Shown here in pieces: positions 20,159 through 30,245 of a stretch of DNA of 64,000 bases (position 1 is the stretch's first letter; every line of letters starts with the position of its first letter). Source of the DNA: Aradus depressus (lineage: Eukaryota > Arthropoda > Insecta > Hemiptera > Aradidae); the NCBI GenBank assembly GCA_963662175.1, contig OY759218.1:12144001-12208000 (forward strand), written 5' to 3'. Made by a program: the position numbers and the translations under genes. The notes beneath the pieces were generated by a model. That model did no database searches. It worked only from the letters and a program-made list of their open reading frames with translations, and was not told the DNA's origin.

Positions 20159-21112
20159 GGGTACGTCCATGGTACACCGCTTCCCGCTTTATCGCGGCGG
20201 GCGAGCGGGGGAAAAAAGTAGAGAAAACTTATTGGGGCGGTCATAGTGCATCTGCCTACCTGCTTTAACCGGCTCAAACTGCTTCTACCCGCTTTAACTG
20301 GAATGAATTATTGTTTCTTTTACCCGCTTACCGCTTAGCACGCCCGGTCAGTTTGCTGTTATCTTCCGACTGTGCACGTTGTTCTTACTCTTGTTTTTAT
20401 AAAATGGAAGCGGATAAAAACATTTTAATCTCCAAAGTGTCTATGAAAAGTCCCATTTGGGACAAAAGTGGAAGTATCTGAGAGACCAATTCGCCATAGA
20501 AATGGGAAAGTTCCCTCCTTGTCGTTCAGGTGATCCTGGCGGTCATCCAGAATCTAAGTGGCCATATTTTAAATCGCTGATGTTCTTAGTTGGCATCGTC
20601 AAGCCAAGAACCACATCGAGCAACTTGAAATGCAGCAAAACTCGAGCTCATCTGGACAATGAGAATTCTGAAATAGTAGCTCACACTGCTGACATTGGAA
20701 CAGAACCTAGGGTGGGTGTTCAGGAAGTGGAAACGCAAGCTTCTGACACTCAAAACATATTTCAGGAAACACAGATGTTCAAGATGCGTTTATCCATTCG
20801 GAAATATTCGTAAAATTTCTCGGGGTGAGCTTTGAGTTGAGGTAATAAAGTATAGTATTCACCTACCTCAAGGCGAGTCCAATTCATTTCATGGACGTTT
20901 GTCATTCTTTCTTGTTTAATTTTTTATAAATTATCTGTTGTCAACAAAATACACAATAGATCCTCATGTGATAGCTCCATTATGCCAACTGACGTACGCT
21001 CCCGCGAGCGGATCTATAACAACCACCAGCTAGAATCACGCGGGTTCACCTCGCTGTTTGCAACTGCCGCGGTTGAGCGGGAAGCGGGAAGTGGTGCACT
21101 ATGGACGTACCC
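20159..21112 (+). mobile_element. PIF/Harbinger-like deletion derivative
   Basis: Inverted ends: GGGTACGTCCATGGTACACC on the left, and GGGTACGTCCATAGTGCACC when the right end is read in reverse. Both are followed by CTTCCCGCTT-type sequence. TTA precedes and TAA follows the ends, the W-variable trinucleotide expected of PIF/Harbinger targets, though not identical. Inside is a MADF-domain remnant but no DDE transposase. The first 55 bp are also present at 19408-19463 because of the tandem duplication. Confidence 0.7.
20404..20813 (+). pseudogene. MADF-domain accessory protein remnant
   Basis: ATG at 20404 opens MEADKNILISKVSMKSPIWD and hits a stop at 20479. A second frame from 20457 reads QKWKYLRDQFAIEMGK, PPCRSGDPGG, ESKWPYFKSLMFL and then a polar tail to a stop at 20811. 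Together they are the first and last helices of a MADF (Myb/SANT-like) DNA-binding domain, with the middle deleted and the frame shifted. PIF/Harbinger elements encode such a protein to help the transposase bind and enter the nucleus. Here it can no longer be made intact. A host MADF gene captured by the element is possible but less likely. Confidence 0.7.
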
Positions 21113-21164
21113 TAACAACAGAGGGTCGTGGTGGCCGTGCGGGCTAGAGCTTAGGTGTTGTGAA

Positions 21165-21415
21165 TTCAAAACCCCATAAGGGCGACACATTAATTTTCAG
21201 CGATATTGGCTGAAGAGAAGGTGGGGTTCAGGGGAGGGGGCTCAATTTAAAAACCTTAATTACTACCGATGTAGTGGATTTATCGACACAAAATTAAGTA
21301 TGAGGATTTAGAAGCCCCTAAGTGAATCAACTGTCGAATAATAGTGCAAAAGACTGGTTTTGGAGAGGGAGCAAAAAATTAATTGATTAATTCGTTCTGG
21401 GGAAGTACAATGCCA
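21165..21415 (+). mobile_element. ACTTCCCC repeat, right-end fragment
   Basis: Last one and a half units and an intact right end TTAATTCGTTCTGGGGAAGT. The hairpin after it is lost. Confidence 0.8.
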
Positions 21416-21826
21416 TACAAAAGAGAGTTAAAATTGTGGTGAGTTCTAATCCAGTGTTGTATGACAATATCATTGATGTTCCTGTCATGTTCCTTGTTGC
21501 CAGCATGTTGCTGACTGATCATATCATAAGGAAGGATGCGCCAGTTTCCTTCAGAGCCCCATAGAGCCCAGCTTCTTGCTAAATGACCCATGACTCACCC
21601 ACAAATGTTCTGCAACTTGTTTTATTGTCAACTGAAAGAGAAAAAAAAGGAAGAGATTACAGTTAGTAATAGTTAGTAGGGACAGGATTCGAACCCTCCC
21701 TGGTAATTTTTTGATGTATCACCTTTGGATATGGATGAATGCGCTTCAATGTTCTTCCGGCGTTTTATTGCTATATTAACGCTTAATTTGAACAATAAGC
21801 CGTATGTGGTGTAGCCACAATTTGTT
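21416..21826. other. Unassigned; isolated tRNA-like B box
   Basis: On the minus strand GAGGGTTCGAATCCTGTCCC (21674-21693) looks like a tRNA T-arm. No A box or acceptor stem could be matched, so no tRNA is called. Confidence 0.4.
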
Positions 21827-22605
21827 ACTTCCCCAGCTTTACGAAGTATACGGGAAGTTATGTAATCGGTCAAAAATTCGATGGGGAGTTTTCAACGGAA
21901 TTTCATATTTTCCGGCCTCCAGATTCCAAATATTAAAGAAAAATGTCTGTTTGTGTGACTATGAACAGGATAACTCCCGACAGAATGAATGTATCAAAAC
22001 GAAATTTTATTTGGGAATCCAGAACCCTATATCGACGACAACTATTGATTTTCAGCCAAATCGACCAAAGGGAAGTGGAGATTTCGATAGAGGCTTCACA
22101 CAAGAACTGTAATAACTGCCTTTGTAATGAATGTATCGACATAAAATTTCATATATGAATTCAAAACACCATAAGGGCGACACTGATCAATTTTCAGTGG
22201 AATCGGTAGAAGCAAAGAGAGGGGGGGGGGGTCAACTCAAAAGCTCCAATAACTGCCGATATAATGAATGTATCGACATGAAATTTCAAATTTAAAGTCA
22301 AAACCCAATGAGGACAAAAACTGTCAAATTTCAGCGAAGGGAAGGGGACTCCAGAGGAAGGGGCTCTATTCAAAAACTCTTATAACTTTCGATGTAATGA
22401 ATTTATTAATAACTTTCGATGTAATGAATTTATAGACACCAAATTTAATATCAGGATTGAGGAGCTCTTGTGTAAGTCAACAGTTGAATATTAGCGCAAA
22501 CGGTCGACTTGTTTTGAAGGGTTATTAATTCTAGGAATAGATAATTAAAATACACAATTTAAATTAAGAAGGGGGGAATAGTTCAGTTCTATTTGTTCAT
22601 TTAGC

Positions 22606-22724
22606 ATTACAATATCGTTATTTTTGTTCAGTTTATTTATTTCTACCGCTTCCAATAAATTCAAAATTGGACCATTTTAAGCGGTAGAGAAAAATAAACT
22701 GAACAAAAATAACGATATTGTAAT
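22606..22724. repeat. 46-bp-arm palindrome
   Basis: ATTACAATATCGTTATTTTT... at 22606-22651 is complementary to 22679-22724 across a 27-nt loop. Confidence 0.8.
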
Positions 22725-22906
22725 ATTTATTATTATCTTGTAAATATCTGTTTATTGGAATGTATAGATAGAGTAACAAAAACAAGGGATTCCCCGTCAC
22801 TACCTAAAAAAACCCCCTCTTCTACCCTGTCAACCAATTCTATCAGTTTATAAGTGACTCTTGATAATGCCTTAACACGGCGAAACTAGTTGAGTATTTG
22901 AGAATA

Positions 22907-23586
22907 CAGTAGAATCCCGATAACTCGTATGGTCTAGGGACGGAGGGTTTGGTACGAATTATCGGAATAACTAATTATCGGGAGTACAAAATATAAAAAA
23001 TTAAAAAACGTATTAATGTAAATACTTATGTATGTATTAAGAAGTATGTACAATGTGGTAAGAATAAAAACTATACAATAAACAATACTTGCAATAAAGA
23101 ATATGTACATATGTTCTAGATTAAATAAACACCAATCAAACATTTGTTAGAAAAAATGTTAGACAAGATCAATAAAATTTCTAAAACTATCCCCCTCTCC
23201 TCTCCTCACTTCCTTTGAGTGAAAAGAGTAGAATTACATGAGATTTCATAGAAAACTTGTCTCTCTCACTCGCTCTCCCCTTTGGTTCTGTAGGAGTCAA
23301 GTGATTTCCTAGAAAACATTTATCTCGCACTCATTCTGCTCTCTCGTCTCTCACTGTCCTCTCTCCCCCTCTTAAAAACAGTACGAATTAACGAGGTTTT
23401 TAAGCTGGAAATACGAATTATAAGACTTTTAAGTGACCTCGAGCATAAAAATAATACGAATTAACGAGGGGTCCGAAATGCATTGTTTTTATACCACTTA
23501 TCGGGATTTTCTCTGGGGACCGGCAAATTTGTACGAAATAGCCGGAAATACGAATAATCGGGATACGAAGTATCGGGATTCCACTG
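22907..23586. mobile_element. pogo/Tigger-like MITE 1
   Basis: Starts CAGTAGAATCCCGATAACTC and ends CGGGATTCCACTG, flanked by TA on both sides (22905-22906, 23587-23588). This is the inverted end and target duplication of pogo-like Tc1/mariner elements. No transposase frame. The end motif echoes inside as ACGAATTATCGG or ACGAATTAACGAGG at several places. Confidence 0.85.
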
Positions 23587-23871
23587 TATGTAGTGAAGTT
23601 TGACAAAGAAATTGTGTATTTTAATTATCTATTCCTAGAATGGAGCTTCACAAAGTAAATCTGGAAACCATAAATTATTTGCTTATTAATTCGTTCTGGG
23701 GAAGTACATTGTCGTTGATTCACCGACCACGTTTTTCTACTTGGCTTCAATCACTAAACAAAGTCCGTGTGGAAAGAGTACTAACCACTCTGTTTTCTAC
23801 CTCATAGTTGATTTTTGAACCCTTCAAATTTTTATAATATCTATGTTACTTAATTGATCTATATTACTTAA

Positions 23872-24525
23872 TCTAATATCAAGCGTCCTTCCAATCCAAA
23901 GTCCTAACAACAATTGTCGACGCACCCTTCTATGTTTGTAATCTCACCCTCCATAATGATCTTAAAATTCCTTTTGTTAACGATCTCCCGACAATTCTCC
24001 CCGAAGATTGAGGCGATGCTGGCCGACAGACCTGTTACATTAAAGTAAGTAGCTATTATTTATAACCAGTTTCTCCCCTCATGTCCATTCATATTCAGCT
24101 CTTCCTATCCCTCTCCGTCTGCCACCACTGCTGATCTGAGGCTGGCAGAGCGAGGTTGTGCGGGGGGTCACCCGGGCTACCGTGATCTCTACATCCATTA
24201 AATTTGAGGAATTAGGATGGCCTCATCGCGATGGTGTTTCGGGAGATCTCAAGCTGAATTTATTTATTTATTATTAAGTTTTTTTTTTATTATTATTACC
24301 CTTGTATATATTTTACTAATTGTGTATACATTATTTATTATTTTGTACATATCCTATTTTATAGAGACATTTTTATTTATATTTGTAATTATTCTTCTTT
24401 TTTTGTTCTTACATTCCTTACCTTGTACATATTACATTTATTATTGTACTTTAAAAAATTGTAATCAAATTTATTAATGGTTTTGTTTTACCCATTGTAA
24501 ATATTGTCAATAAAATAATAATAAA
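23872..24525 (+). pseudogene. LINE-J RT C-terminus and complete 3' UTR
   Basis: Encodes TIVDAPFYVCNLTLHNDLKI and IPFVNDLP. Then comes the family 3' UTR (GCGATGCTGGCCGACAGACC, a CTCCCCTC pyrimidine stretch, a GTGCGGGGGGTCACCCG block) and an AT-rich tail ending AATATTGTCAATAAAATAATAATAAA. The tail abuts the next ACTTCCCC copy. Confidence 0.8.
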
Positions 24526-24922
24526 AAAAGTCGTCGGAGAATCACCGTCAATGTACTTCCCCAGAACGAATTAATCAACTAGCTCCCTCTCCAAAACCAG
24601 TCGACCGTTTGCGCTAATATTCAGCAGTTGACTTACATAAGGGCTCCACATACTTAATTTTGTGTCGATAAATATTAAAGTTTTTGAGTTAAGATCCCCC
24701 GTCTCCTTTGACAGATTTGGCTGAAAATCGATAGGTGTGTTGTCCTTATGGGGTTTTGGTCTCACGTATAAAATTTTGTGTTGATACTATCAGTAATTAT
24801 CGTGTTCACCGACACACAGATTTTTTTTTTCATATTTCGGAGGTCGGAAAACATGAAATTTTGTTGAAAACTCCCCATCGAATGTTTGGTTACATAACTT
24901 TCCCTATACTTCGTAAACTTGA
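24526..24922 (-). mobile_element. ACTTCCCC repeat, short reverse copy
   Basis: Right hairpin (GTCGGAGAATCACCGTC, one mismatch), CTTCCCCAGAACGAATTAAT, a single internal unit and left end TTACATAACTTTCCCTATAC. The number of internal units clearly varies between copies. Confidence 0.85.
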
Positions 24923-25633
24923 TCAATATGACAATAGGTATATTTGTGTGAAGTACTGATCGTCATAGGCTGATTCCGCCCACTGTGCTGTACGTTGGGC
25001 GGATTCGAGAATGCACCATAAGTTTCTCTGGGGAAAAAAACAAGAGGAACTTGTAGAATATAAAGTTTTTTGGTGAGACCTAAGCGAGAATGCAAAGAAG
25101 CCGCGATCTCTATCTGGTAGTAACCTAGACAAAAAAAAAAAAATATGTGGTGATGTTGAGAATTGTGGGATAGCATTGTTTGCGATTTACTGTCTTCTCT
25201 ACTTGGTATTCTACGTATGTGACGAGGATCGCTATTATGTTAACAATTCCTTTCTTCAGGGCTCCTCTTCGTGTAGGTGTGACACCGACTACCAACCCTC
25301 CAACCAGGAAATGTCATCTCAAACTACATCCCCAGTACAAAAAAAAGAAAAAACGAGAAAAGAAAAACTTAATTCTGTCCACTTTCCAGTGGAAAATAGA
25401 GCTTGCCACATTGTTCGTGAAGTAAAAAAAAATAGAGACATCTCGGAATGAAAATTGCGGTCAGTGACTCTATTTTAAAATTTCAGGCTTAAAAATTATA
25501 CAAAATCAACAACTATGTATTATAAACTATACAAGTTTTTTACAAATATTTTATTTGCATAATGACAATCTATTACAAATAACTAAAGGTAAATTTGATG
25601 ACTATTTGACTACAATATCAAGTATATATGTCA
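24923..25633. other. Unassigned
   Basis: Overlapping short frames on both strands are low-complexity. No gene recognised. Confidence 0.45.
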
Positions 25634-26223
25634 CAGTCAAAGTGTGAATTCCAGTGAATGTATACATTAACTAGTCAATGTATACATTAACTAGCCGTTT
25701 TAGTGAAAGTATCAATTGATTATAAAAATCAACACTATTGCTAGAGAATGTATACATTTACTAGTCAATGTATACATTTTCTAGTGTTCCTTAGTGAAAG
25801 TATAAATAAATGAGAAAAAAAGGTTTTTGTAAAAAAAAAAACTATAACTAAACTTCAAAATGTATTTTACAATATAAATATCTAGGAAAGATGCAACAAT
25901 AACATAAAATATAAACATTTGTAAACAATATTAAAATGGATCTTTTGAATAAAAGCTGATTTTAATTATAAGCTAGAACCTGTACTACTTCAAATATAGG
26001 AACGACGGGAGGGGCAGATATATCGTCCCGCCGGCGGAACGCCGGCAAATACGCCCCCAACTTTTGTAATATTTCTATTTATGTTATTAATGCTAGCTAT
26101 TTATACTTTCACTAAGGCATAGACGTAAGTGTATACATCCATGTACACTTTGACTAGAGAATTCAGTCAATGTATACATTGACTAGTTAATGTATACATT
26201 CACTGGAATTCATACTTTGACTG
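25634..26223. mobile_element. TIR element with iterated ends (TIR-A)
   Basis: Both ends read inward CAGTCAAAGTGTGAATTCCA (one difference) and continue through repeats of ACTAGTCAATGTATACATT, giving inverted ends of about 55 bp. Further copies of the iteron lie at 25745-25790 and 26160-26205, and an inner inverted pair (TTAGTGAAAGTATAAATA, 25791-25808 and 26098-26115) follows. No coding frame. The centre (25970-26095) is shared with another element at 30480-30600. Target duplication unclear. Confidence 0.75.
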
Positions 26224-26507
26224 CAACATATACACAAAATAATAATAATAAGAAAAAAAAAAACAATAGTAATATAAAGTATATACAAAATAATAAATGA
26301 TGGTAAAACTAACTTATTAATTATTTTTTTAAATTTTTTCTTTTATTATTAAGATTTCAATTTGAGATGAAATTTTATTTTTAATGTTTTTCATATTTTA
26401 AGACAACTATACAGAAGGGACAGGAAATACCCCATGGGGGCTAAAGGAAGGGTACCGTTTGGATTGTGAACTGGTTGTACTTCCATTTAGTATTTGTTAA
26501 GTCGTGG

Positions 26508-26531
26508 CTGAAGATGGTAGCAATACCGAAA
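26508..26531 (+). ncRNA. Hammerhead-like core
   Basis: CTGAAGA, hairpin GGTA/TACC, GAAA, followed by GTGCTCCCAT. Confidence 0.45.
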
Positions 26532-26571
26532 GTGCTCCCATATTATATGTATATATATATATATATATTTG

Positions 26572-26905
26572 AGGGCGCCGGTAGCTCAGTGGTATGCGTG
26601 CTTGACTTCTGAGCTCAAGGTTGTGGGTTCGTAGCCCGACCGAGGCCCTTAGTTTATTTTATCTGGGAGGTAAAATAAACTTAAGCACGCCGTCCTTCGG
26701 ATGGGACGTTAAGCGATGGTCCCGAGCCTGTACGATGTCAGGTACTCGATAAAGACCCCCTACCCTAGATGAATAAAAATTTAGGGTAGGCAAAATTTAG
26801 GACTCCCACAGTAGAGTCGGGCTCATGTCCACCAGAGTGACGAATGAGCGCTCTGGTAGTAGGCGATATGACCTCGTAGTTAAAGCCCGGGCATGAGTCA
26901 TAAAA
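26572..26905 (+). mobile_element. SINE-1, best preserved copy
   Basis: Complete: GGGCGCCGGTAGCTCAGTGG (A box), GGTTGTGGGTTCGTAGCCCG (B box with one change), AGGCCC, TTTATCTGGGAGG and its complement-like echo, GCCGTCCTTCGGATGGGACG, GTACGATGTCAGGTACTC, an internal inverted pair CCTACCCTAGATGAAT/TTTAGGGTAGG, GAGTCGGGCTCATGTCCACC, GCGCTCTGGTAGTAGGCG and CATGAGTCATAA. It ends in an AACCTAACCT tail. RNA polymerase III promoter boxes in the head and mobilisation by a LINE in trans are established for this class. The partner LINE is not known. Confidence 0.92.
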
Positions 26906-26990
26906 CCTAACCTAACCTGTATATATATTTTGTGAAATAGACATATTTTTTTTTCAAAACATACGTTTTTCTTTATTTTTTATGTATAAT

Positions 26991-27733
26991 TTAGCATTGA
27001 TAATGTTCTGTGTGTACATATGTCTGTTTATAACTCAAAATGGACGAGTTACAGAATACTCGTTTTCGGAAAAAGCGTTCTTGCGTTTTTCTGATTGGAC
27101 AGGCGAGGACAGGCGCCCGTTTTCAAGAACAAACTAAATTTAACATGCCTGCTGAAAGGTATGTCAGCAAGCCAATTAGAGACACTAATGATATACTTGC
27201 TAAAATGCACTTTCAAAAAAAAAAAAAATAATAATAAAAAAAAATAGTAGGTAGATGAGTTATTAGGGTGAGGGAAAGAAACCCCTAAAACAATGACCAC
27301 TCCCAGGAATATATGATGGGACTGGGTTCTACCTGGACCGTCTAGTCGGGGCAGCAAAAAAGGAACAGGTAACACTGAACCGCTATCCGTCAGCGCCGCG
27401 TATCGTCGGATCTCTCGCGACAAAACACATGTACCTCTCCAAACGGCAATCAATTATCAAACGAATCACGAGACAACATACTGCCCCCCCTCCGTTTTTT
27501 TTGTTTTTGTCCTCCTGAATTCCTCTAGCTACTAGCCACTGCTATGCTGTCACAAAAAATAACAGAAAAGGTTTTTATATATCTGGACTACCTTAAAGCG
27601 AATATATTCCATGTAGCTATTTGTCTCAAAAGGATGTGTCAATTCCTTCTATTGGTGGTTTAGGCAATCCGGGATTTTAGCTGAAAAAATGTAGTTAATT
27701 TAAATTTAATATTTTCACTTTGCTTTATATATA
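26991..27733. other. Unassigned
   Basis: Short frames on both strands around 27040-27450 have no recognisable domain. A C-run (27482-27489) and a T-run are present. Confidence 0.45.
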
Positions 27734-28409
27734 CAGTAGAACCTCTTTAAGACGAACTTCGATAAGTCGAAAACCTCCAAAACTCGAGAAAAATTTTTGT
27801 TCCTTTCCCTTCAAGCCCCAAAACCTCCATTACTCGAAATCTCAACCCTCTATTAGTCGAAATAATCAGTGAGTCCCTACAAGCCATTTTGGTACATATT
27901 TTCCCTCTGTAACTCGAAAAAATAAATTGGACCTCTGTATCTCGAACATAGCAATGTTTTATTTTACAACCTTTACAACTCGATTATTTGAAACTTATTA
28001 CCTCTATAGCTCGAAGAAAAATAAGTTACCGACTTTAAGAATTTGCCGACAATGTACACCATTGTTTCTTAGAAAACAATTTAGGAGTATACAATAAATA
28101 GGATTACCAATTATCTAAAGCAAAAAAAAATTACTAACTTTTTTTAATACCTACATACACTACGTATTTTTTATTTTAAGGATGTTTTGAAATAATGTTG
28201 ATTTATAATAAATATAAATATGTTTGTTACCTCTGTAACTTGAATTTTTATTTATTTCACCTCTCTAACTCAAAATTAGTTAGAATGAATCTTAACCTCT
28301 ACAAGTCGAATCAAAAGCCGCCTAAGTAGAAATCCTCCATAAGTCGAAAACTCTATAACTCGAATTTTTTGGCATCTCCCTTGATGTTCGACTTATAGAG
28401 GTTCTACTG
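27734..28409. mobile_element. pogo/Tigger-like MITE 2
   Basis: CAGTAGAACCTCTTTAAGAC at the left and TATAGAGGTTCTACTG at the right, TA on both sides (27732-27733, 28410-28411). The interior is a chain of diverged copies of the end motif (ACCTC-N-A-ACTCGAA), roughly one every 30-40 bp, with no transposase frame. Confidence 0.9.
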
Positions 28410-28531
28410 TATTTTATATTGTTTTGTACAAAGATCATTATTTTATTATTATGCATACACCGATTGTAAATATTTAAAAAAAATAATTATTTATATTAAT
28501 ATTTTTGATTCTGTGAGAATGCTGCACTCTT

Positions 28532-29668
28532 GTATTGGTAGCGTAGCGAGGCAGTCTGAGGCCCTTGGGCAGCTCGACAGTGAGACCCCCCACATACGAA
28601 CCAAAAATTCTGATTCAAAAATGACAATTTAAGCGTTTTTAAGAGAAATAAAACACACTATAAGTACGGCGAAAACAATATAGATTTTAAAAAGAAAAGA
28701 CGAAAACAAAATAATAGTAGTATCGTATCAAGTAGAATAAAATAATAAATACTTATTTCTTATTATAAATACAATATTAATAGTTTTTTATCTTCAATGA
28801 AATATAAATTACGGTTTAACGATATTAAACAACGATCATTTTGTTGATAATTAAACCTAAGTTTAATTAGGTTTAATTATTATTTATAATGTATTAATAT
28901 ATTTTCCCAATATGAAATAATGACTTAGATGAGCATAAATTGAACAATAAATGATATTTTGTTTGTTAACTCTTTAGTTCTGATTATATTTTTCACTTTA
29001 TTTTTTTGAAATAAAACGTAATGAATAAATAAAAGAAAAACAAAGACAAAATGAGAGTAATAATTATTAAGTAGGTATATAGCTATTTCTTTGAAAATTT
29101 CCTATCCTTTTTGTTTGAAAACTTTCATTTTATTATTTATGTTCATACTATTGGCCATTTTATTTTCTATTGGAATTAAAGCCAGGTCCGATAATCGTTC
29201 CTGACCCATTGTTGTTCTTAAATAAGTTTTATTAATTTGAACTTGGAAAATGTTCTTCTCGAAAATGGAGGCAGATGTTACAGGAATAGTTAAGGAAATG
29301 AAAATTGCTGTAATTATTTCTGAATGTTGAGTCTAATAAATTTTGTTTGATTATTAAAAAATCAGCTAGAACTTTAACCGTTATGAAACGCGCCTAAAGA
29401 GTGAGTTTTTTTATGGTCGCATGACGACATCTAGCGGGAACGACGAGAGACAAAATATGATTCACAAAATTATGTTTCAGAGTTGAAGTAGTTACAGAAT
29501 TTTATTAAGAAAATAAAATATTAAGAAACTATTTTTAAAAATTAACTCAATCCCGGGAATACCTATTTGTTTAAAAAAACGGAGGTTCGAGGCCTTTTTT
29601 TAATTCATTTTGCCTGAGGCCCGTGGCTTTAGCCACTCCCCCCCACCCGTCGCTACGCTACTCTGCGG
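28532..29668 (-). mobile_element. hAT-like element 1, degraded
   Basis: The ends read TATTGGTAGCGTAGCGAGGC and, in reverse, CAGAGTAGCGTAGCGACGGG. This resembles the CAGTGGCGTAGC ends of many insect hAT elements. Inside, the minus strand keeps the C-terminal dimerisation domain of the transposase. The target duplication is not recognisable. Confidence 0.7.
29102..29320 (-). pseudogene. hAT transposase C-terminal (hATC) domain
   Basis: A 72-codon open stretch ends in a natural stop. It reads ITAIFISLTIPVTSAS (usually followed by ERSFSKLK, here decayed to IFEKNIFQVQ), then INKTYLRTTMGQERLSDLAL and IPIENKMANSMN. The T-x-L-R-S/T-T-M-x-Q-E-R-L core is the hATC signature. Upstream, to about 29385, another frame gives LADFLIIKQNLLDSTF, so there is a frameshift. 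The DDE catalytic core and BED finger are missing. The protein would have cut and pasted the element as a dimer. Confidence 0.85.
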
Positions 29669-30245
29669 AAGATAATATAGTTAAATCGTCCTATACAAGA
29701 GTTCCGGTTGTATAGATGGAGTAATTATGTATAACAAACTGGAAGAAGCATTCTATAAGAAATTTCGGCAGGAACTGTCAGTTGCGGACCTAAGGAGCCC
29801 CTTTTCTACTTATTTATTTCTTTTACTGAGAAGAATCGAGGGGAAGGTAAAATAGAATTGTTTTCTTCCGGATTGATTGAAACCCTGTGATTGTGAAATA
29901 AGGCGAACTGTGCTTTCTCCCCACCAAAAAAGATGGGACGTGATTGACTCGGTACACCCTTTTCTTGTCTCGGGCAATATTGGGAATGTCCTGGCCAATA
30001 TTGGAAATGTCCCGGCCTATATCGGTAATGCCCTGTCGTGATGGGCACCTCCCATCCTGTTTTTCATGTCGCTGAAGGGCGCCCACAGAAAAAAATCTGA
30101 GAGAAACCAAAAAATTATTGGTAATGGTCAAAAATTAAAAATTTATCTACCGAAAAAAATGTTTTAATGTTCTCTCCTTTCTCAAAATTTAATACACTAT
30201 AATTTGTCTGTACATTTTTTGATCCCATGAGTTCTATGTATATGT
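29669..30245. other. Unassigned; short 21-bp tandem repeat
   Basis: 29973-30035 holds three units close to GGCCAATATTGGNAATGTCC. Minus-strand frames through it (29806-30131) owe their pattern (YRPGHFQYWPGHSQY) to this array and are not credible genes. Confidence 0.6.

Larger units (their letters stand above)
18713..20214. repeat. 751-bp tandem duplication
   Basis: 18713-19463 and 19464-20214 are nearly identical. I saw only single-base differences (for example CTTC/TTTC near the LINE fragment, AAATG/GAATA, and one base in the A-run). Each unit runs from a LINE C-terminal fragment to about 55 bp inside the left end of the Harbinger-like element. The duplication therefore happened after that element inserted, and is recent. 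Confidence 0.95.
22532..23682 (+). mobile_element. Inverted-end Penelope-like element (10-bp TSD)
   Basis: Left arm CTAGGAATAGATAATTAAAA... (to about 22560) and its complement at 23609-23639 form a 30-bp inverted pair. A one-sided tail of about 45 nt follows the right arm. TTATTAATTC occurs at 22522-22531 and 23683-23692. A decayed hammerhead-like phrase (TTGATAATGCC...GGCGAAAC, 22861-22886) lies just before the nested MITE. Confidence 0.65.
21827..23735 (+). mobile_element. ACTTCCCC repeat with three-level nesting
   Basis: Left end ACTTCCCCAGCTTTACGAAG at 21827 and right end TTCGTTCTGGGGAAGT at 23691-23706, then a decayed hairpin. It has four internal units, one with a short repeat (AATAACTTTCGATGTAATGA twice near 22385-22430). 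It is interrupted at 22532-23682 by an inverted-end element that itself contains a pogo-like MITE. Confidence 0.85.
26480..26990 (+). mobile_element. Penelope-like tail fragment, split by a SINE
   Basis: TTCCATTTAGTATTTGTTAA, a hammerhead-like core, TGCTCCCATATTATATG and a TA microsatellite precede the SINE. TATATTTTGTGAAATAGACA and a T-run follow it. 33724-33830 is a shortened relative. Inferred to be fold-back/Penelope-type from the shared core and the GTACTCCCATAT phrase. Confidence 0.5.

Noticed and set aside
21674..21693. tRNA gene on the minus strand from a T-arm-like sequence
   Set aside because: No matching A box, anticodon arm or acceptor stem at the right distance.
21804..22112. 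102-codon frame and similar frames in other ACTTCCCC copies (MNVSTRNFIWES, PIDFQPNRPKG)
   Set aside because: They look conserved between loci only because the repeat is conserved. Frames are short, broken in most copies and start at different places, so a repeat-encoded peptide is not supported.
26572..26650. Functional tRNA gene (A and B boxes)
   Set aside because: The sequence continues for more than 250 nt as the conserved SINE body and the same head recurs in many truncated copies. The acceptor stem is not closed.
26906..26918. CCTAACCTAACCT as insect telomeric repeat
   Set aside because: It is the variable 3' tail of the SINE-1 copy ending there.
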